From Candidatus Zixiibacteriota bacterium (GTDB lineage Bacteria; Zixibacteria; MSB-5A5; GN15; FEB-12), in assembly GCA_034003725.1 (NCBI GenBank), contig JAVEYB010000001.1, positions 228,416-292,415 of the forward strand: a stretch of DNA of 64,000 nucleotides, in the 5' to 3' direction. Below are positions 25,012 through 34,475 of the stretch, piece after piece. Below the pieces are notes generated by a model that was not told where the DNA came from, did no database searches, and was given only the letters and a program-made list of their open reading frames with translations. The stretch's first letter is position 1, and each line of letters begins with the position of its first letter. The position numbers were made by a program, and so were the translations under genes.

Positions 25012-27267
25012 CTACCGAGCTTCGTTGAGCTGTGCGTCGACTACCGCAATCGCCGTCATGTCGACGATCTCGTTGACTTCCTGCGTCCGGATCAGGATAT
25101 GAACCGGCTTGCAAAAGCCTATCATGATCGGACCGACCGCCGTCATCTCGCCCAGCTCCTTGAGCAGCTTGTACGCGCAGTTGCTGGCGTCGAGCGACGG
25201 GAACACGAACACGTTGGCCGTGTCCTTCAGAGTCGAAAACGGGAACAGGAACTCACGGATTTCCGGGCGAACCGCCGTGTCACCCTGCATCTCGCCATCC
25301 ACCATCAGGTCGGGGGCGTTTTTCTTCACCAGCTCGGTCGCCCGGGCCACTTTCCTCGACGCCTCCGACGGCGCTGAACCGAAGTTGGAGAAGGACAACA
25401 TCGCGATGCGCGGTTCGATATTAAACGCCCGCGCCACGCGCGATGAGCCGATCGCAATCTCGGCCATCTCCTCCGCGGTCGGATCGATATTGACCGCCGT
25501 ATCCGCGAACATGTACAACCGATCTTTCTTGATCATCGCGATCAGCGCCGACACCCGGTGAACACCCGGGTTGAGATCGATGACCTCGAGCGCGGCCCGC
25601 ATAGCCGTAGGATAATCCGAACGCACGCCGCCCAGCAGCGCGTTGCAGTCGCCCGCCTCCAGCATCATCATGCCGAAATACAGCGGCTGCTGAACCATCC
25701 AGCGGGCCTTCTCCATGTCGACCCCGTGACGGCAACGCTTCTGATGGAACAACTGAGCGTACTCCTCGAACTTCGCCGACGTCAGCGGATTGACAACCTC
25801 AATTCCGGTCAGGTCAATCTCGAACCGCTTGGCGATCTGCCGGATTTCGTCGGGATCGCCAAGCACGATCGGCGCGGCCAACTGCTCGTGCCGCACGATC
25901 TGCGCCGCCCTGAGCACGCGGGTCGACGTGCCTTCCGTGTATACTACCCGTTTCGGCTTCTTCTTGGCCTTGTCGTAGATCACGTTCATGAACACGCGGC
26001 CCTTGCCGATGCGCTTGCCGAGTTCGACGCGGTACTCGTCGATATCGCGCGGACGCCGGGCGACCCCGCTGTCCATGGCGGCCTTGGCCACCGCCGTCGA
26101 TTCCCAGATCAAAACGCGCGGATCAAACGGCTTGGGAATGATGTACTCCCGGCCGAACTTGAAATGATCGACACCGTACGCACGCGCGACCTCCTCCGGC
26201 ACGTTCTGCTTCGCCAGCGTAGCCAGCGCCTTCACGGCGGCGATCTTCATCTCCTCGTTGATAGCCGTCGCGTGCACGTCCAGCGCACCGCGGAAAATGA
26301 ACGGAAATCCGAGCACGTTGTTGACCTGGTTGGGATAGTCGGAACGACCCGTCGCCATGATCACGTCCTTGCGGGCGGCAACCGCATCCGGGTACGTGAT
26401 CTCCGGGTCCGGATTCGCCATCGCAAAAATGACCGGATCCTTGGCCATCGACTGGACCATCTTCTTGGTCACCGTGTTCGCGACCGAGACCCCCACGAAC
26501 ACGTCGGCACCCTCCATCGCCTGCTCCAGCGTGTGACGGTCGGTCTTGCGGACGAATTGCTGCTTGTACTTGTTGTATTTGTCGCCGCGCCCCTCATACA
26601 GCACGCCCTTGGAATCGGTCATGAGGATGTTCTCCGGGTTCACGCCCAGCGAAATGTACAGCTTCGCACACGCGATACCGGCGGCGCCCGCGCCCGAATA
26701 GACCACCCGGACCTTCGAAATGTCCTTGTTCACCAGCTCCAGCGCGTTGACCAGCGCCGCAGCCGATATGATTGCCGTCCCGTGCTGATCGTCGTGGAAG
26801 ACCGGGATCTTCATCGTGGCCTTGAGCGTTTCTTCGATATAAAAGCACTCCGGCCCCTTGATGTCTTCGAGGTTGATACCGCCAAACGTCGGCTCCAGCA
26901 ACTGGCAGCATTTGATCACCTCGTCGGGATCCTCCGTGTTCAGCTCGATATCGAACACGTCGACGTCGGCAAACCGCTTGAACAGAACGCCCTTCCCTTC
27001 CATCACCGGCTTGCCCGCGGCGGCGCCGATATTGCCCAGACCGAGCACCGCCGTACCGTTGGACACCACCGCGACCAGGTTGCCCTTGGCCGTGTACTTG
27101 TAGACATCCGCCGGATTTTCTTTGATTTCGAGGCACGGCTGCGCGACGCCGGGCGTGTAGGCCATCGACAGGTCGCGCTGCGTCATGCACGGTTTGGTGG
27201 GATTGACCTCTATCTTGCCGGGTTTCCCCAGGCTGTGGTACTCGAGCGACTGCTGCTTGGTAATCAT
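25012..27267 (-). CDS. maeB: NADP-dependent malic enzyme with C-terminal phosphotransacetylase-like domain
   Basis: A 751-aa fusion enzyme converting malate to pyruvate, CO2 and NAD(P)H. The N-terminal malic domain carries [11 protein letters not shown] and the catalytic [21 protein letters not shown] stretch. The Rossmann motif is [16 protein letters not shown]. From about residue 430 a phosphotransacetylase-like domain follows ([15 protein letters not shown], and [16 protein letters not shown]), as in MaeB. In known MaeB the latter domain is regulatory (acetyl-CoA binding) and not catalytic. Single gene with its own terminator. Confidence 0.95.
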   Translation of the reverse strand: MITKQQSLEYHSLGKPGKIEVNPTKPCMTQRDLSMAYTPGVAQPCLEIKENPADVYKYTAKGNLVAVVSNGTAVLGLGNIGAAAGKPVMEGKGVLFKRFADVDVFDIELNTEDPDEVIKCCQLLEPTFGGINLEDIKGPECFYIEETLKATMKIPVFHDDQHGTAIISAAALVNALELVNKDISKVRVVYSGAGAAGIACAKLYISLGVNPENILMTDSKGVLYEGRGDKYNKYKQQFVRKTDRHTLEQAMEGADVFVGVSVANTVTKKMVQSMAKDPVIFAMANPDPEITYPDAVAARKDVIMATGRSDYPNQVNNVLGFPFIFRGALDVHATAINEEMKIAAVKALATLAKQNVPEEVARAYGVDHFKFGREYIIPKPFDPRVLIWESTAVAKAAMDSGVARRPRDIDEYRVELGKRIGKGRVFMNVIYDKAKKKPKRVVYTEGTSTRVLRAAQIVRHEQLAAPIVLGDPDEIRQIAKRFEIDLTGIEVVNPLTSAKFEEYAQLFHQKRCRHGVDMEKARWMVQQPLYFGMMMLEAGDCNALLGGVRSDYPTAMRAALEVIDLNPGVHRVSALIAMIKKDRLYMFADTAVNIDPTAEEMAEIAIGSSRVARAFNIEPRIAMLSFSNFGSAPSEASRKVARATELVKKNAPDLMVDGEMQGDTAVRPEIREFLFPFSTLKDTANVFVFPSLDASNCAYKLLKELGEMTAVGPIMIGFCKPVHILIRTQEVNEIVDMTAIAVVDAQLNEAR

Positions 27268-27451
27268 GACAGCGAACTCCTCACGTAGACGGGCAAAAAA
27301 CCAGCATGCACACTGGTGACATTTTTCACAAATCGGTGAAAAATACCTTTTCTACGGCCGGAGTCAAGGGGTTTCGAATTCACCCCGCCCGCCCACCCGT
27401 GATGCCCGACACTACCCGTTTGTTCGCGGAGTTCCCCCACCCCCCTGCCCA

Positions 27452-27491
27452 AAATCAAAGCGCGCCCGTGTGGCTGGCACGGACGCGCTTT
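27452..27491 (-). terminator. Rho-independent terminator
   Basis: A 14-bp stem with one mismatch (AAAGCGCG-C-CCGTG against CACGG-A-CGCGCTTT, 27457-27491) is followed on the minus strand by GATTTTGG. It lies 28 bases beyond the stop of the LRV-like gene. Confidence 0.75.
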
Positions 27492-27518
27492 GGTGGACTA
27501 AGCGGAAACAGAATCTTT

Positions 27519-27911
27519 TCAGAACTTGGCGCGAACGGTGACACGCTTTTTGTCGGCCGCCGAGCGGCCCGGGTGCCACTTCTGCAGATAAACCGACGCG
27601 CTGTCCCGGCACTCTCGGTCTCCATCGGTCAGCAAACGCTCCAGCGTCTCCGGACTCGTGTTCTTATGGAAACAGACCAGGCGGCGAAGCTCCGGCATTT
27701 CGTGCTGGGAGATACGGTCCAGCGTCACCGGACTCGTGTTCGGATTGAAACAGAGCGCCACCTTCGGCGCCCAGTCCGCAAGTCGTTCGCACCAGTCAAG
27801 CACCATCGGATCATCAAAGTCCGCGATATCGTCGCAGTCGAATTCGCCCTTCAGGTACCGCTCTTCGACATCCTCATAGGAGCGAAACACCCATTGTTTT
27901 TTTGCGGCCAT
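27519..27911 (-). CDS. Small leucine-rich-repeat-variant (LRV)-like protein
   Basis: A 130-aa protein. Two consecutive helical repeats resemble variant leucine-rich (LRV) repeats: NPNTSPVTLDRISQ-HEMPELRRLVCF and HKNTSPETLERLLT-DGDRECRDSAS. The spacing of ~24-26 residues and the N-x-N/K-T-S-P start fit LRV units. The acidic N-terminal ~50 residues have no recognised domain. The ATG at 27911 is preferred because AAGGAGG lies 6 bases upstream; an ATG two codons earlier abuts the Shine-Dalgarno sequence itself. Probably a cytoplasmic protein-binding module; role unknown. Confidence 0.7.
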   Translation of the reverse strand: MAAKKQWVFRSYEDVEERYLKGEFDCDDIADFDDPMVLDWCERLADWAPKVALCFNPNTSPVTLDRISQHEMPELRRLVCFHKNTSPETLERLLTDGDRECRDSASVYLQKWHPGRSAADKKRVTVRAKF

Positions 27912-28064
27912 CGCCATCCTCCTTAGGGGGTGTTCGAGACATACTTACACTTACATGATGTATCGGCCGGAATAAGCCGCTACTTTACCGGGCGAACCGC
28001 CCGGAGAACATCTTATTGCAGGATAGTCAGTTAGGAGGGAACTGCGCAGATTCTGAGCAGCCGC

Positions 28065-28772
28065 TTACCACTGCATGCGGTAGACTCGCTGGCCGCCGCG
28101 GGGACCGGACCCGCGACCGCTCAACTTCACCCACGCCCAGAGTATCACCCAGCCGAACACGAACCCGCCGACATGCGCCAGATAGGCTACGCCGGACTGA
28201 TCGCCGATCAACGTCATCACCAGCTGATACACCAGCCAGATTCCCAGGACTACCTTGGCGGGCAAAACGATAAACTGGATAAAGAAGAAAAAGAGCAGAC
28301 AGGTAACCTCGGCCCGGGGATGCAACACCAGGTACGCCCCCATAACGCCCGAAATAGCTCCCGATGCCCCCACCAGCGGCACGGTCGATCCGGCATTGGG
28401 CAGCGTATACAGACCCACTGCAGCGAGACCGGCCACGAGGTAAAACAACGTGAACTTCACCGGGCCGAAGAAATCCTCGATATTATTGCCGTAGATCCAC
28501 AAAAAAAGCATGTTGCCGATAAGGTGCATCCACCCCCCATGGAGAAACATCGATGTGAACGGCGTCAGATAGTACCAGCCCGGAATCGTCAGTTCGTGCG
28601 CGCTGCCGAAATAAATCCCCGGTGTGAAACCATAGGTTGCCAGAAATACCTGGAAACCGCGCGGTCCCATGGTCTGCGAATAGAGGAAAATGAGCGTATT
28701 GACAACGATCAACGCGACCGTCACGTATGGCGTCCGGACCGTCGGTTGATCATCGCGAATGGGAAATAACAC
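28065..28772 (-). CDS. Rhomboid family intramembrane serine protease
   Basis: A 235-aa protein with six predicted TM helices. The family motifs are intact: FTSMFLHGGWMHLIGNMLFLWIYG in helix 2 and loop, the catalytic serine in VGASGAISGVMGAY, and the catalytic histidine in AHVGGFVFG. Rhomboids cleave TM segments of membrane proteins. The GTG start is supported by an upstream GGAG. The M23 peptidase gene ends 31 bases upstream on the same strand, so the two are probably co-transcribed. Substrates are unknown. Confidence 0.93.
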   Translation of the reverse strand: MLFPIRDDQPTVRTPYVTVALIVVNTLIFLYSQTMGPRGFQVFLATYGFTPGIYFGSAHELTIPGWYYLTPFTSMFLHGGWMHLIGNMLFLWIYGNNIEDFFGPVKFTLFYLVAGLAAVGLYTLPNAGSTVPLVGASGAISGVMGAYLVLHPRAEVTCLLFFFFIQFIVLPAKVVLGIWLVYQLVMTLIGDQSGVAYLAHVGGFVFGWVILWAWVKLSGRGSGPRGGQRVYRMQW

Positions 28773-28803
28773 CTACCCGGCAGCTCCTCTGGTTCGTGAC
28801 GGC

Positions 28804-31104
28804 TCAGTTACGGCTCTTATCCTTAACATAGAAGCGGAAGTATTGTTCGGCCCGGTTACCGGCGCGGTCGACCACCGTAATTCCGACATGATGCTCTCCG
28901 TCTGGCAAAGGATCGACGGGTCGGGTCTTACAAATCTTTGATTCCGGATCGTATTCCGGGATGAGCCATTGCCCGTTCAGTCTGACATCGATCGCCCGGT
29001 CGTCGGCGATACCCGATAAATTGTCGGCGAGCGTGAAGCGGATCTCCGGGCGCGGATTGTAATACGTCATGCCGGGCTTGATATTGATCCGCGAGATAAC
29101 CGGCGGCTGAAGGTCGAACAGCGCCGCGTATCGTCCCCCGCCGGCCGCCGACGCGGTCACTGTCTTGCGCTCTGCATTCCAGCGGCTGTCGGTCAGCCAT
29201 ATCCACTCTTTTTTCTCCGGATTCCACCAGCATAACCCGGTTTTGTCGTTCACCTGGTTGATCGATCTGATCGCAAACGTCACTTCAAAGTCCTTGCGCG
29301 TCAAGAATACCGCTGGCGACAACTCATACAGGTCTGAGTTTAAGTCACCGGCCATGATAGTGTCGATCTTCGTCAGTTGCACGAATCGTGGCCGGTAGAA
29401 GTGCTCACGACCGAACTTGAACATGGCGACCGAATCGAGTGTCACCGTTTCCGAGCCCTCATCGCCAACTAAACGAATGTCCACCGAGGTCTGGCCCCCG
29501 GCCGGCATGCTTCGATCCTCGTTCAGCGACGCGTTCAGGCGGTCGATTCGGGCATATTTGACTTCCGGCGGCACAAAGAACAGGTACCGATACGGACTCG
29601 TAAAACCGGCCGGATACTCTACCCCAAGCAGCGAGTCTCGATAGTACAGCTCCAGGCGAGCCGCTCCGGCGCGAGGAGCCGCCGAGTGCATCGTGACAAA
29701 AAGACCGTCGTCAAGCACGCTCGGCACGAGCCCTATCTTGGTGTAGGCAAAAGAACTGAGCCCGTAAAACGGCTCGTCGAGCAGCCGGAAACCGTCGCTG
29801 GTGCGCACCGCAAAGCGAAGCACCGAGCGGGAGAGGCTGGCAGGACTGACGATTGAGTACCGCGAACGACCGTCGCTCAGATCGGCTCTGTGCACGCTGT
29901 CAACTCCCACCCACTGGTTCTCGAAAAACACCTGTATGTCGATACGATCAACGTCAACTGCCGACAGCGCGGCGTTGGGGGTCATCACGACATCGATCGA
30001 GCGCTCTCCCCTCTCGGATGTCGATTCGACATGACACCAGCCGTCCGGTGGCCCCCACACGAAATCAAACGCCAACTCGGCTTCGTTTCCAAAACAGTCC
30101 GTCCCGACAATGCGCGCGCGGTGCAGTCCATACGCAAGATTGTCGCCCGCCCCCACCATCCCCTGTGCACCCGTCAGGACGCGGCTTCCCCTGAATTCGT
30201 TGCCGGTCTCCTGATACAGTCGCCGAACCCGCTTCCTGTCGCCGGCCGCTTCGACATTGTCGAATTCCAAATCCGACATTGCGCCGGATTCGAAGTGAAG
30301 CGAATCAAGGATGATCTCATAGTACGGACGGTCATCGATATACAAACGAAGCGCATAGATGGCCTGCCGCATACCACCCTCCCGCATCTGATCATAACAG
30401 TCCGCGAGAATACCGAAGGGCCTGTTGAACTGCGGCTTCTCCGCTATGGTATAGTTCCCGGGACGACCCGACGGCACGGCGGGGAAGAAGATCTTCCGGC
30501 TGCCATCGGGAAAGAGCGACCGACGGTCGCCCATCACCATGCCCAGTCGCTCGAATGTCGGCCGAGTCCGGTCGTTGAGAGTGAAGCCGTTCAGAAGCGG
30601 ATTGAGCGGAACGTTGTCAAGCGTACGAACTTCGAGATGCAGATGCGGTGCCCCGGAGCCGGTTTGGCCGGATTTGCCCAGAAACTCGCCCTGCGCCACG
30701 CGAATCGAATCCGACGGCAAAGACAGGTCGATTGAATAACGATGAGATGCAAGCTGTGCCGCCATGACAGTCCGATCAATCCGGTCGTTGAAGCTGTCAA
30801 GGTGCGCAAACACATACACGCGGCTGTCATCCCCTCGAAGGTATATCACCTTGCCGTAACCGTCGTAGGAGGTCCTCACCCGCATTACGTAACCTGAAAC
30901 GGGGGCCACCACGGTCTCGCCGATACGGCCGCCGGTTCGAAGGTCGACCCCGGCATGGAACCGGCGATTCCGGTAGTCGCCAAAACCGGACGAGAGGTCA
31001 ACCGACGAGGTTAAGGGCCAGTCAATCGTTGCGGCATAAGCAGTTGCGGCAATGAAGCCGACAATCGCTAAGCATCCCCGGGTTATGGTCGATAACGTGG
31101 TCAT
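28804..31104 (-). CDS. Exported M23 (LytM) metallopeptidase with long C-terminal beta-domain region
   Basis: A 766-aa protein with a signal peptide (~1-24). The M23 domain (residues ~35-170) keeps the zinc ligands and catalytic residues: RFHAGVDL (His50, Asp54), YVFAHLDS (His100) and APHLHLEVR (His153/His155). M23 enzymes cut peptidoglycan cross-bridges or peptides. The remaining ~580 residues form several beta-rich domains, one near the C-terminus resembling Ig/fibronectin-like sheets (KPGMTYYNPRPEIRFTL, VDRAGNRAEQYFRFYV). This architecture is common in FCB-type bacteria. It sits just upstream of the rhomboid gene. Confidence 0.88.
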   Translation of the reverse strand: MTTLSTITRGCLAIVGFIAATAYAATIDWPLTSSVDLSSGFGDYRNRRFHAGVDLRTGGRIGETVVAPVSGYVMRVRTSYDGYGKVIYLRGDDSRVYVFAHLDSFNDRIDRTVMAAQLASHRYSIDLSLPSDSIRVAQGEFLGKSGQTGSGAPHLHLEVRTLDNVPLNPLLNGFTLNDRTRPTFERLGMVMGDRRSLFPDGSRKIFFPAVPSGRPGNYTIAEKPQFNRPFGILADCYDQMREGGMRQAIYALRLYIDDRPYYEIILDSLHFESGAMSDLEFDNVEAAGDRKRVRRLYQETGNEFRGSRVLTGAQGMVGAGDNLAYGLHRARIVGTDCFGNEAELAFDFVWGPPDGWCHVESTSERGERSIDVVMTPNAALSAVDVDRIDIQVFFENQWVGVDSVHRADLSDGRSRYSIVSPASLSRSVLRFAVRTSDGFRLLDEPFYGLSSFAYTKIGLVPSVLDDGLFVTMHSAAPRAGAARLELYYRDSLLGVEYPAGFTSPYRYLFFVPPEVKYARIDRLNASLNEDRSMPAGGQTSVDIRLVGDEGSETVTLDSVAMFKFGREHFYRPRFVQLTKIDTIMAGDLNSDLYELSPAVFLTRKDFEVTFAIRSINQVNDKTGLCWWNPEKKEWIWLTDSRWNAERKTVTASAAGGGRYAALFDLQPPVISRINIKPGMTYYNPRPEIRFTLADNLSGIADDRAIDVRLNGQWLIPEYDPESKICKTRPVDPLPDGEHHVGITVVDRAGNRAEQYFRFYVKDKSRN

Positions 31105-31194
31105 ATGCTCGTGTATCAGTCGATGGTTGTACCCTGTGGCTGTCGATTTGTGCCCAAATAACGACTTACACGTATAATTTGCAATAGCCGATTG

Positions 31195-31222
31195 TTGCCA
31201 AGTGGCGGGTTTTGGTTATATT
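31195..31222 (+). promoter_or_regulatory. Sigma-70-type promoter candidate for the SurA/PpiD-like gene
   Basis: TTGCCA and TATATT are separated by 16 bases. Transcription would start near 31229, leaving a ~70-base leader with a small GC-rich hairpin (CGGCCctttCGGCCG) before the ATG at 31302. Confidence 0.5.
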
Positions 31223-31301
31223 GGATGGCTCGTGTCGGCCCTTTCGGCCGCGTGCGCCACGCTGTCCGGATAGATGTGATTCAACGAAGGAGACGGTTCG
31301 A

Positions 31302-33167
31302 ATGTTTGAAGCGCTTCGCAAGATGATCTTCCCGATCATCATTATCACCCTGCTCTTTTTCGTCGCGATGATTGTGCTCGAGTGGGGTCTCAGTTTCAGC
31401 AGCTCCGCCCAGTACGGCAACCCCAACGTGGTCGCCGTCGTCAACGGCGAAGAGATTCCCTGGGAGAATTACTACGCGGTTTACAACAACCTGTACCGCC
31501 AGGAGTCGCAGCAGACCGACGGCGAAGTGTCCGAGGAGCGCTCGCGGGAGATTGAAGATATCGCTTTCAACCAACTGCTCCACGACCACCTGCTTATGCA
31601 ACAGGTCAAGGAAAAGGAACTGACTGTCTCCGATACCGAACTGTTCTACTACCTGCAGATGTCACCGCCCGAGTACGTAAGAAGCATCCCGGATTTTCAG
31701 ACGAACGGCGTGTTTGATCCGCAGAAGTACTTCCGACTCATGCTCGATCCCCAGGCCGCGCCGTTCTGGGTGCAGGTCGAACAACTGGCCCGATTGGACA
31801 TCCTGAAACTCAAGATCCAGGAAATGGTAATTTCCGCTGCAATGGTGACCGAAGATGAGGTCAGACAGAACTTCGTCGCCGGCAACGAAACCGTGACGGT
31901 CGGCGTCGCCAACGCCGCATACAACGATTTCATCAAGCCGACTCCGACCATCACCGAAGAGCAGATACGCGCCTATTACGATGCAAATATCGAGGACTAC
32001 ACGGTCGGCGAACGCCGTACGCTCAAGGTTGCGATGATCGAAAAGGCGCCGTCCGATGAGGACATCGAAACGACCCGGCTCGAAATTCAGGCCATCTACG
32101 ACTCGGTCAAGGCCGGCGGCGACTTCGCCGCGTTGGCCGAAGCTAGCTCCGATGACAGAGCCTCCGCCGTCAACGGCGGCGACCTCGGCTGGTTCCCCGA
32201 AAACCAGATGGTTCCGGAATTCAACGAACGGTCGTTCTCGATGAAGGAAGGCGAGTTGTCCGAACCGTTCCAGACCCAGTTCGGATGGCATATCATCCAG
32301 CACCACGGCTACCGGACCGATCTCGAAGTTCCGCGCGGCAAGCAGGAAAAGGAAAAGATCCGCAAGGCGAATGTCTCTCATATCCTCCTGCGGATCGAGG
32401 CGTCGCCCGCGACGCTCGATCGCGCCTACAATTCCCTGTCGAACTTCCGCACTATCGCGCTCGAACAGGGATTCGACGCCGCAGCCGAGCAGACCGGTCT
32501 CGAGGTCAAGGAAACCAAGCCGTTCACCAAGGGCAGCGGCGCCGATTTCCTCGGCCCCGATGCCGACGCAAACTCCTTCGCCTTCAGCAACGAGCCCGGC
32601 GGCCTGACCGGCGTGCGCGAAAGCTCGTCGATGTACTTCGTTGCCCAGGTGGGACAGGTTCTCCCCGCGGGACCCACGGACTTCGCCGATGTGCGCCAGC
32701 GGATCGAATCGGAACTCGTGCGTGACTCCGTCCGCGCGCGCTGTGCCGACAAAGCCAGAGAAGTGCGGGAGCTGGTTGTCAACGGTGGTGTTACCCTGAA
32801 AGAAGCGGCCGAAAAGGTCGGCCTCACCTACAAAATGCAGGGACCCATCACCCGCCAGGGATTCATCGAGGGCATCGGGCGGCAGCCCGAAATCATCGGC
32901 GCGGCTTTCAGCATGTCGACACCCGGTCAGATCTCCGAAGCGGTGGCATGGACTGCGGGCGGCACGGTGATGGAACTGATCAACCGCGAAGCTCCCGACC
33001 TTAGCCTGTTTACCCAGAAGCGCGATTCGATTTACATGGCCGTCAAGTCGGCCAAACAGCAGGAACTGTACGCGCGCTGGTACCAGAAGCTCGTTGAGGA
33101 TTCGGATATTGTCAACTATCTCGAACGCAACCGCGAGCTGCAGGATCAGCAACAGGCCTCGCTGTAA
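31302..33167 (+). CDS. SurA/PpiD-like periplasmic peptidyl-prolyl isomerase and chaperone
   Basis: A 621-aa protein. The ATG at 31302 follows GAAGGAGA; a longer in-frame extension upstream is non-coding in character. One N-terminal TM helix (~8-28) anchors it. A SurA-N-like helical domain (VAVVNGEEIPWENYYAVYNN, then DHLLMQQVKEKEL) follows. A parvulin (PPIC) domain sits around residues 250-350, with FAALAEASSDDRASAVNGG, DLGWFPENQMVPEF and FQTQFGWHIIQ. A second, weaker repeat of the fold follows. Such proteins help fold outer-membrane and periplasmic proteins. Single gene with its own promoter and terminator. Confidence 0.9.
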   Translation: MFEALRKMIFPIIIITLLFFVAMIVLEWGLSFSSSAQYGNPNVVAVVNGEEIPWENYYAVYNNLYRQESQQTDGEVSEERSREIEDIAFNQLLHDHLLMQQVKEKELTVSDTELFYYLQMSPPEYVRSIPDFQTNGVFDPQKYFRLMLDPQAAPFWVQVEQLARLDILKLKIQEMVISAAMVTEDEVRQNFVAGNETVTVGVANAAYNDFIKPTPTITEEQIRAYYDANIEDYTVGERRTLKVAMIEKAPSDEDIETTRLEIQAIYDSVKAGGDFAALAEASSDDRASAVNGGDLGWFPENQMVPEFNERSFSMKEGELSEPFQTQFGWHIIQHHGYRTDLEVPRGKQEKEKIRKANVSHILLRIEASPATLDRAYNSLSNFRTIALEQGFDAAAEQTGLEVKETKPFTKGSGADFLGPDADANSFAFSNEPGGLTGVRESSSMYFVAQVGQVLPAGPTDFADVRQRIESELVRDSVRARCADKAREVRELVVNGGVTLKEAAEKVGLTYKMQGPITRQGFIEGIGRQPEIIGAAFSMSTPGQISEAVAWTAGGTVMELINREAPDLSLFTQKRDSIYMAVKSAKQQELYARWYQKLVEDSDIVNYLERNRELQDQQQASL

Positions 33168-33205
33168 GCCGGCGCTTCGGCGTTGATTTCGCAATCATAT
33201 TCGGA

Positions 33206-33463
33206 CTACCGCGCCCCCGTCTCCACGGGGGCGCTTCTTTTTACCATCACCAGCTGAACCAGCGCCGCCAGGCACCACACGCCTTCCAATATCACGAACG
33301 GCAGTGTGCCGCCGATCCACGCATACCAGCAGGCCATCCCGGCCCCGATAGCGTTCAACAACAGATACGCCGGGTGTCGTTCGCTCAATCGTCGAAACAG
33401 ATTCAACAGGAAGGCGAACAGGATAAGTCCCACACCGACCGCCCCAATCACTTCATTAGCCAT
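33206..33463 (-). CDS. Small membrane protein, CBU_0592-like
   Basis: An 85-aa protein starting at the ATG at 33463 (GGAGAG just upstream). It has three hydrophobic helices, with ANEVIGAVGVGLILFAFLLN, an N-A-I-G-AGMACWYAW helix, and FVILEGVWCLAALVQLV. The pattern (LILFAFLLN, LN..GA, FVILEGVW) matches small inner-membrane proteins annotated as CBU_0592 family; function is unknown. Its last nine codons overlap the transcription terminator of the convergent SurA/PpiD-like gene. Confidence 0.7.
   Translation of the reverse strand: MANEVIGAVGVGLILFAFLLNLFRRLSERHPAYLLLNAIGAGMACWYAWIGGTLPFVILEGVWCLAALVQLVMVKRSAPVETGAR
33211..33242 (+). terminator. Rho-independent terminator overlapping the end of a convergent gene
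   Basis: The 10-bp perfect stem GCGCCCCCGT/ACGGGGGCGC is followed by TTCTTTTT on the plus strand, 43 bases after the stop of the SurA/PpiD-like gene. It lies inside the 3' coding end of the minus-strand membrane protein gene. Confidence 0.85.
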
Positions 33464-33554
33464 GTACTCTCTCCTCGGAACGTCTCCAGACAGCAAAAAC
33501 CGCCGATGCATCAATATACACCGGCGGGTTCCTCACTGGTAGTGTGTGGATACG

Positions 33555-34343
33555 TCACGACACCGGACTGCGCGCCGTCAGCGCCGACCGAATGAGCTGC
33601 TTGCGCCGAAATTCCCGGACTTCCTCGATATCGATCGTCACCGTGAGTATGCGCCGACGCTGCTCGGCCTCGATCTCCGTTTGCTCCAGAACCCCCCACG
33701 GCGCTGCAATCAGCGAACGTCCCTGCAGGGGCTTGCCGAATATCTCACCGACCCCGCACACCTTCACTACATACGCGCCCGTCTCGCGCGCGCCCGAGAC
33801 ATAATACTGCTCGTCGCGAATTCGCTTTTGCCCCACCGTGTCGCTCTGACGCAACGGCGATATGGTCGGCGCGAAAATGATATCGGCCCCCCGTGCCGCC
33901 AAAGACCCATACGATCCCGGTTCCAGGACATCGGCGCACAACAACAATCCGACAATCGTCCCCTCGATATTGAACGCCACCGAACCGTCCCCGGGACTGA
34001 TCCCCTGTCGGATCTCGCTCTCGACCGGATATCGTTTCCGATACTTGCCCAGCACGTTGCCGCGATTTATCAGATACGACGTGTTATACAGGCGATCGCC
34101 GTCCGGCTCCACCATCGAGCCCGCTATGAGGCAGGTCGACAGATCCGACGAAAGTCGCGACAGCGTCTGAAGATGCTCGGGCGTGCGTAACTCCGCCCGA
34201 TGATAGTCTGTGTCCTCCGGACTTACCAGGCAGTACTCCGGAAGACACACAAAGTCAGGACGTTGCTTAAAAATGTAGATTTTCTCTTCCAGCGTCGGCA
34301 GCCGGCCTATCTCCGACTGGACCGCAACCACTTTGACCAGCAT
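33555..34343 (-). CDS. Carbon-nitrogen hydrolase (nitrilase superfamily)
   Basis: A 262-aa amidase-type enzyme. The Glu-Lys-Cys triad is visible: Glu in FVCLPEYCLV, Lys in LGKYRKRYPVE, Cys in VGLLLCADVLEPGSY. Start at the ATG at 34343 (a GTG one codon earlier is not needed). Substrate class cannot be told from the motifs; many relatives hydrolyse omega-amides or carbamoyl compounds. It is an isolated gene between a small membrane protein and ETF-quinone oxidoreductase, with no obvious partner. Confidence 0.87.
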   Translation of the reverse strand: MLVKVVAVQSEIGRLPTLEEKIYIFKQRPDFVCLPEYCLVSPEDTDYHRAELRTPEHLQTLSRLSSDLSTCLIAGSMVEPDGDRLYNTSYLINRGNVLGKYRKRYPVESEIRQGISPGDGSVAFNIEGTIVGLLLCADVLEPGSYGSLAARGADIIFAPTISPLRQSDTVGQKRIRDEQYYVSGARETGAYVVKVCGVGEIFGKPLQGRSLIAAPWGVLEQTEIEAEQRRRILTVTIDIEEVREFRRKQLIRSALTARSPVS

Positions 34344-34422
34344 CACGCGTTCCTTCTGACGGATTGTCTACCTCTAATACGCTCGAGGTCCCTCCTTGTT
34401 CGCAACAACCGGACGCCGAAAC

Positions 34423-34454
34423 AAAAAAGGTCGGCCGGATCGCTCCGGCCGACC
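34423..34454 (-). terminator. Rho-independent terminator
   Basis: The 11-bp stem GGTCGGCCGGA/TCCGGCCGACC with a TCGC loop is followed on the minus strand by TTTTTT. It lies 22 bases past the ETF-quinone oxidoreductase stop. Confidence 0.9.
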
Positions 34455-34475
34455 GCAGACTCTGCGCCCGCCCAC

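Noticed and set aside
25558-27288. 576-codon open frame antisense to the malic enzyme gene
   Set aside because: Malic enzyme and phosphotransacetylase motifs are clear on the minus strand. The plus-strand product is His/Arg-rich with no domain.
31662-33194. 510-codon open frame antisense to the SurA/PpiD-like gene
   Set aside because: The plus-strand gene has a TM helix, parvulin motifs, a Shine-Dalgarno sequence and a promoter. The antisense frame is a by-product of GC-rich codon use.
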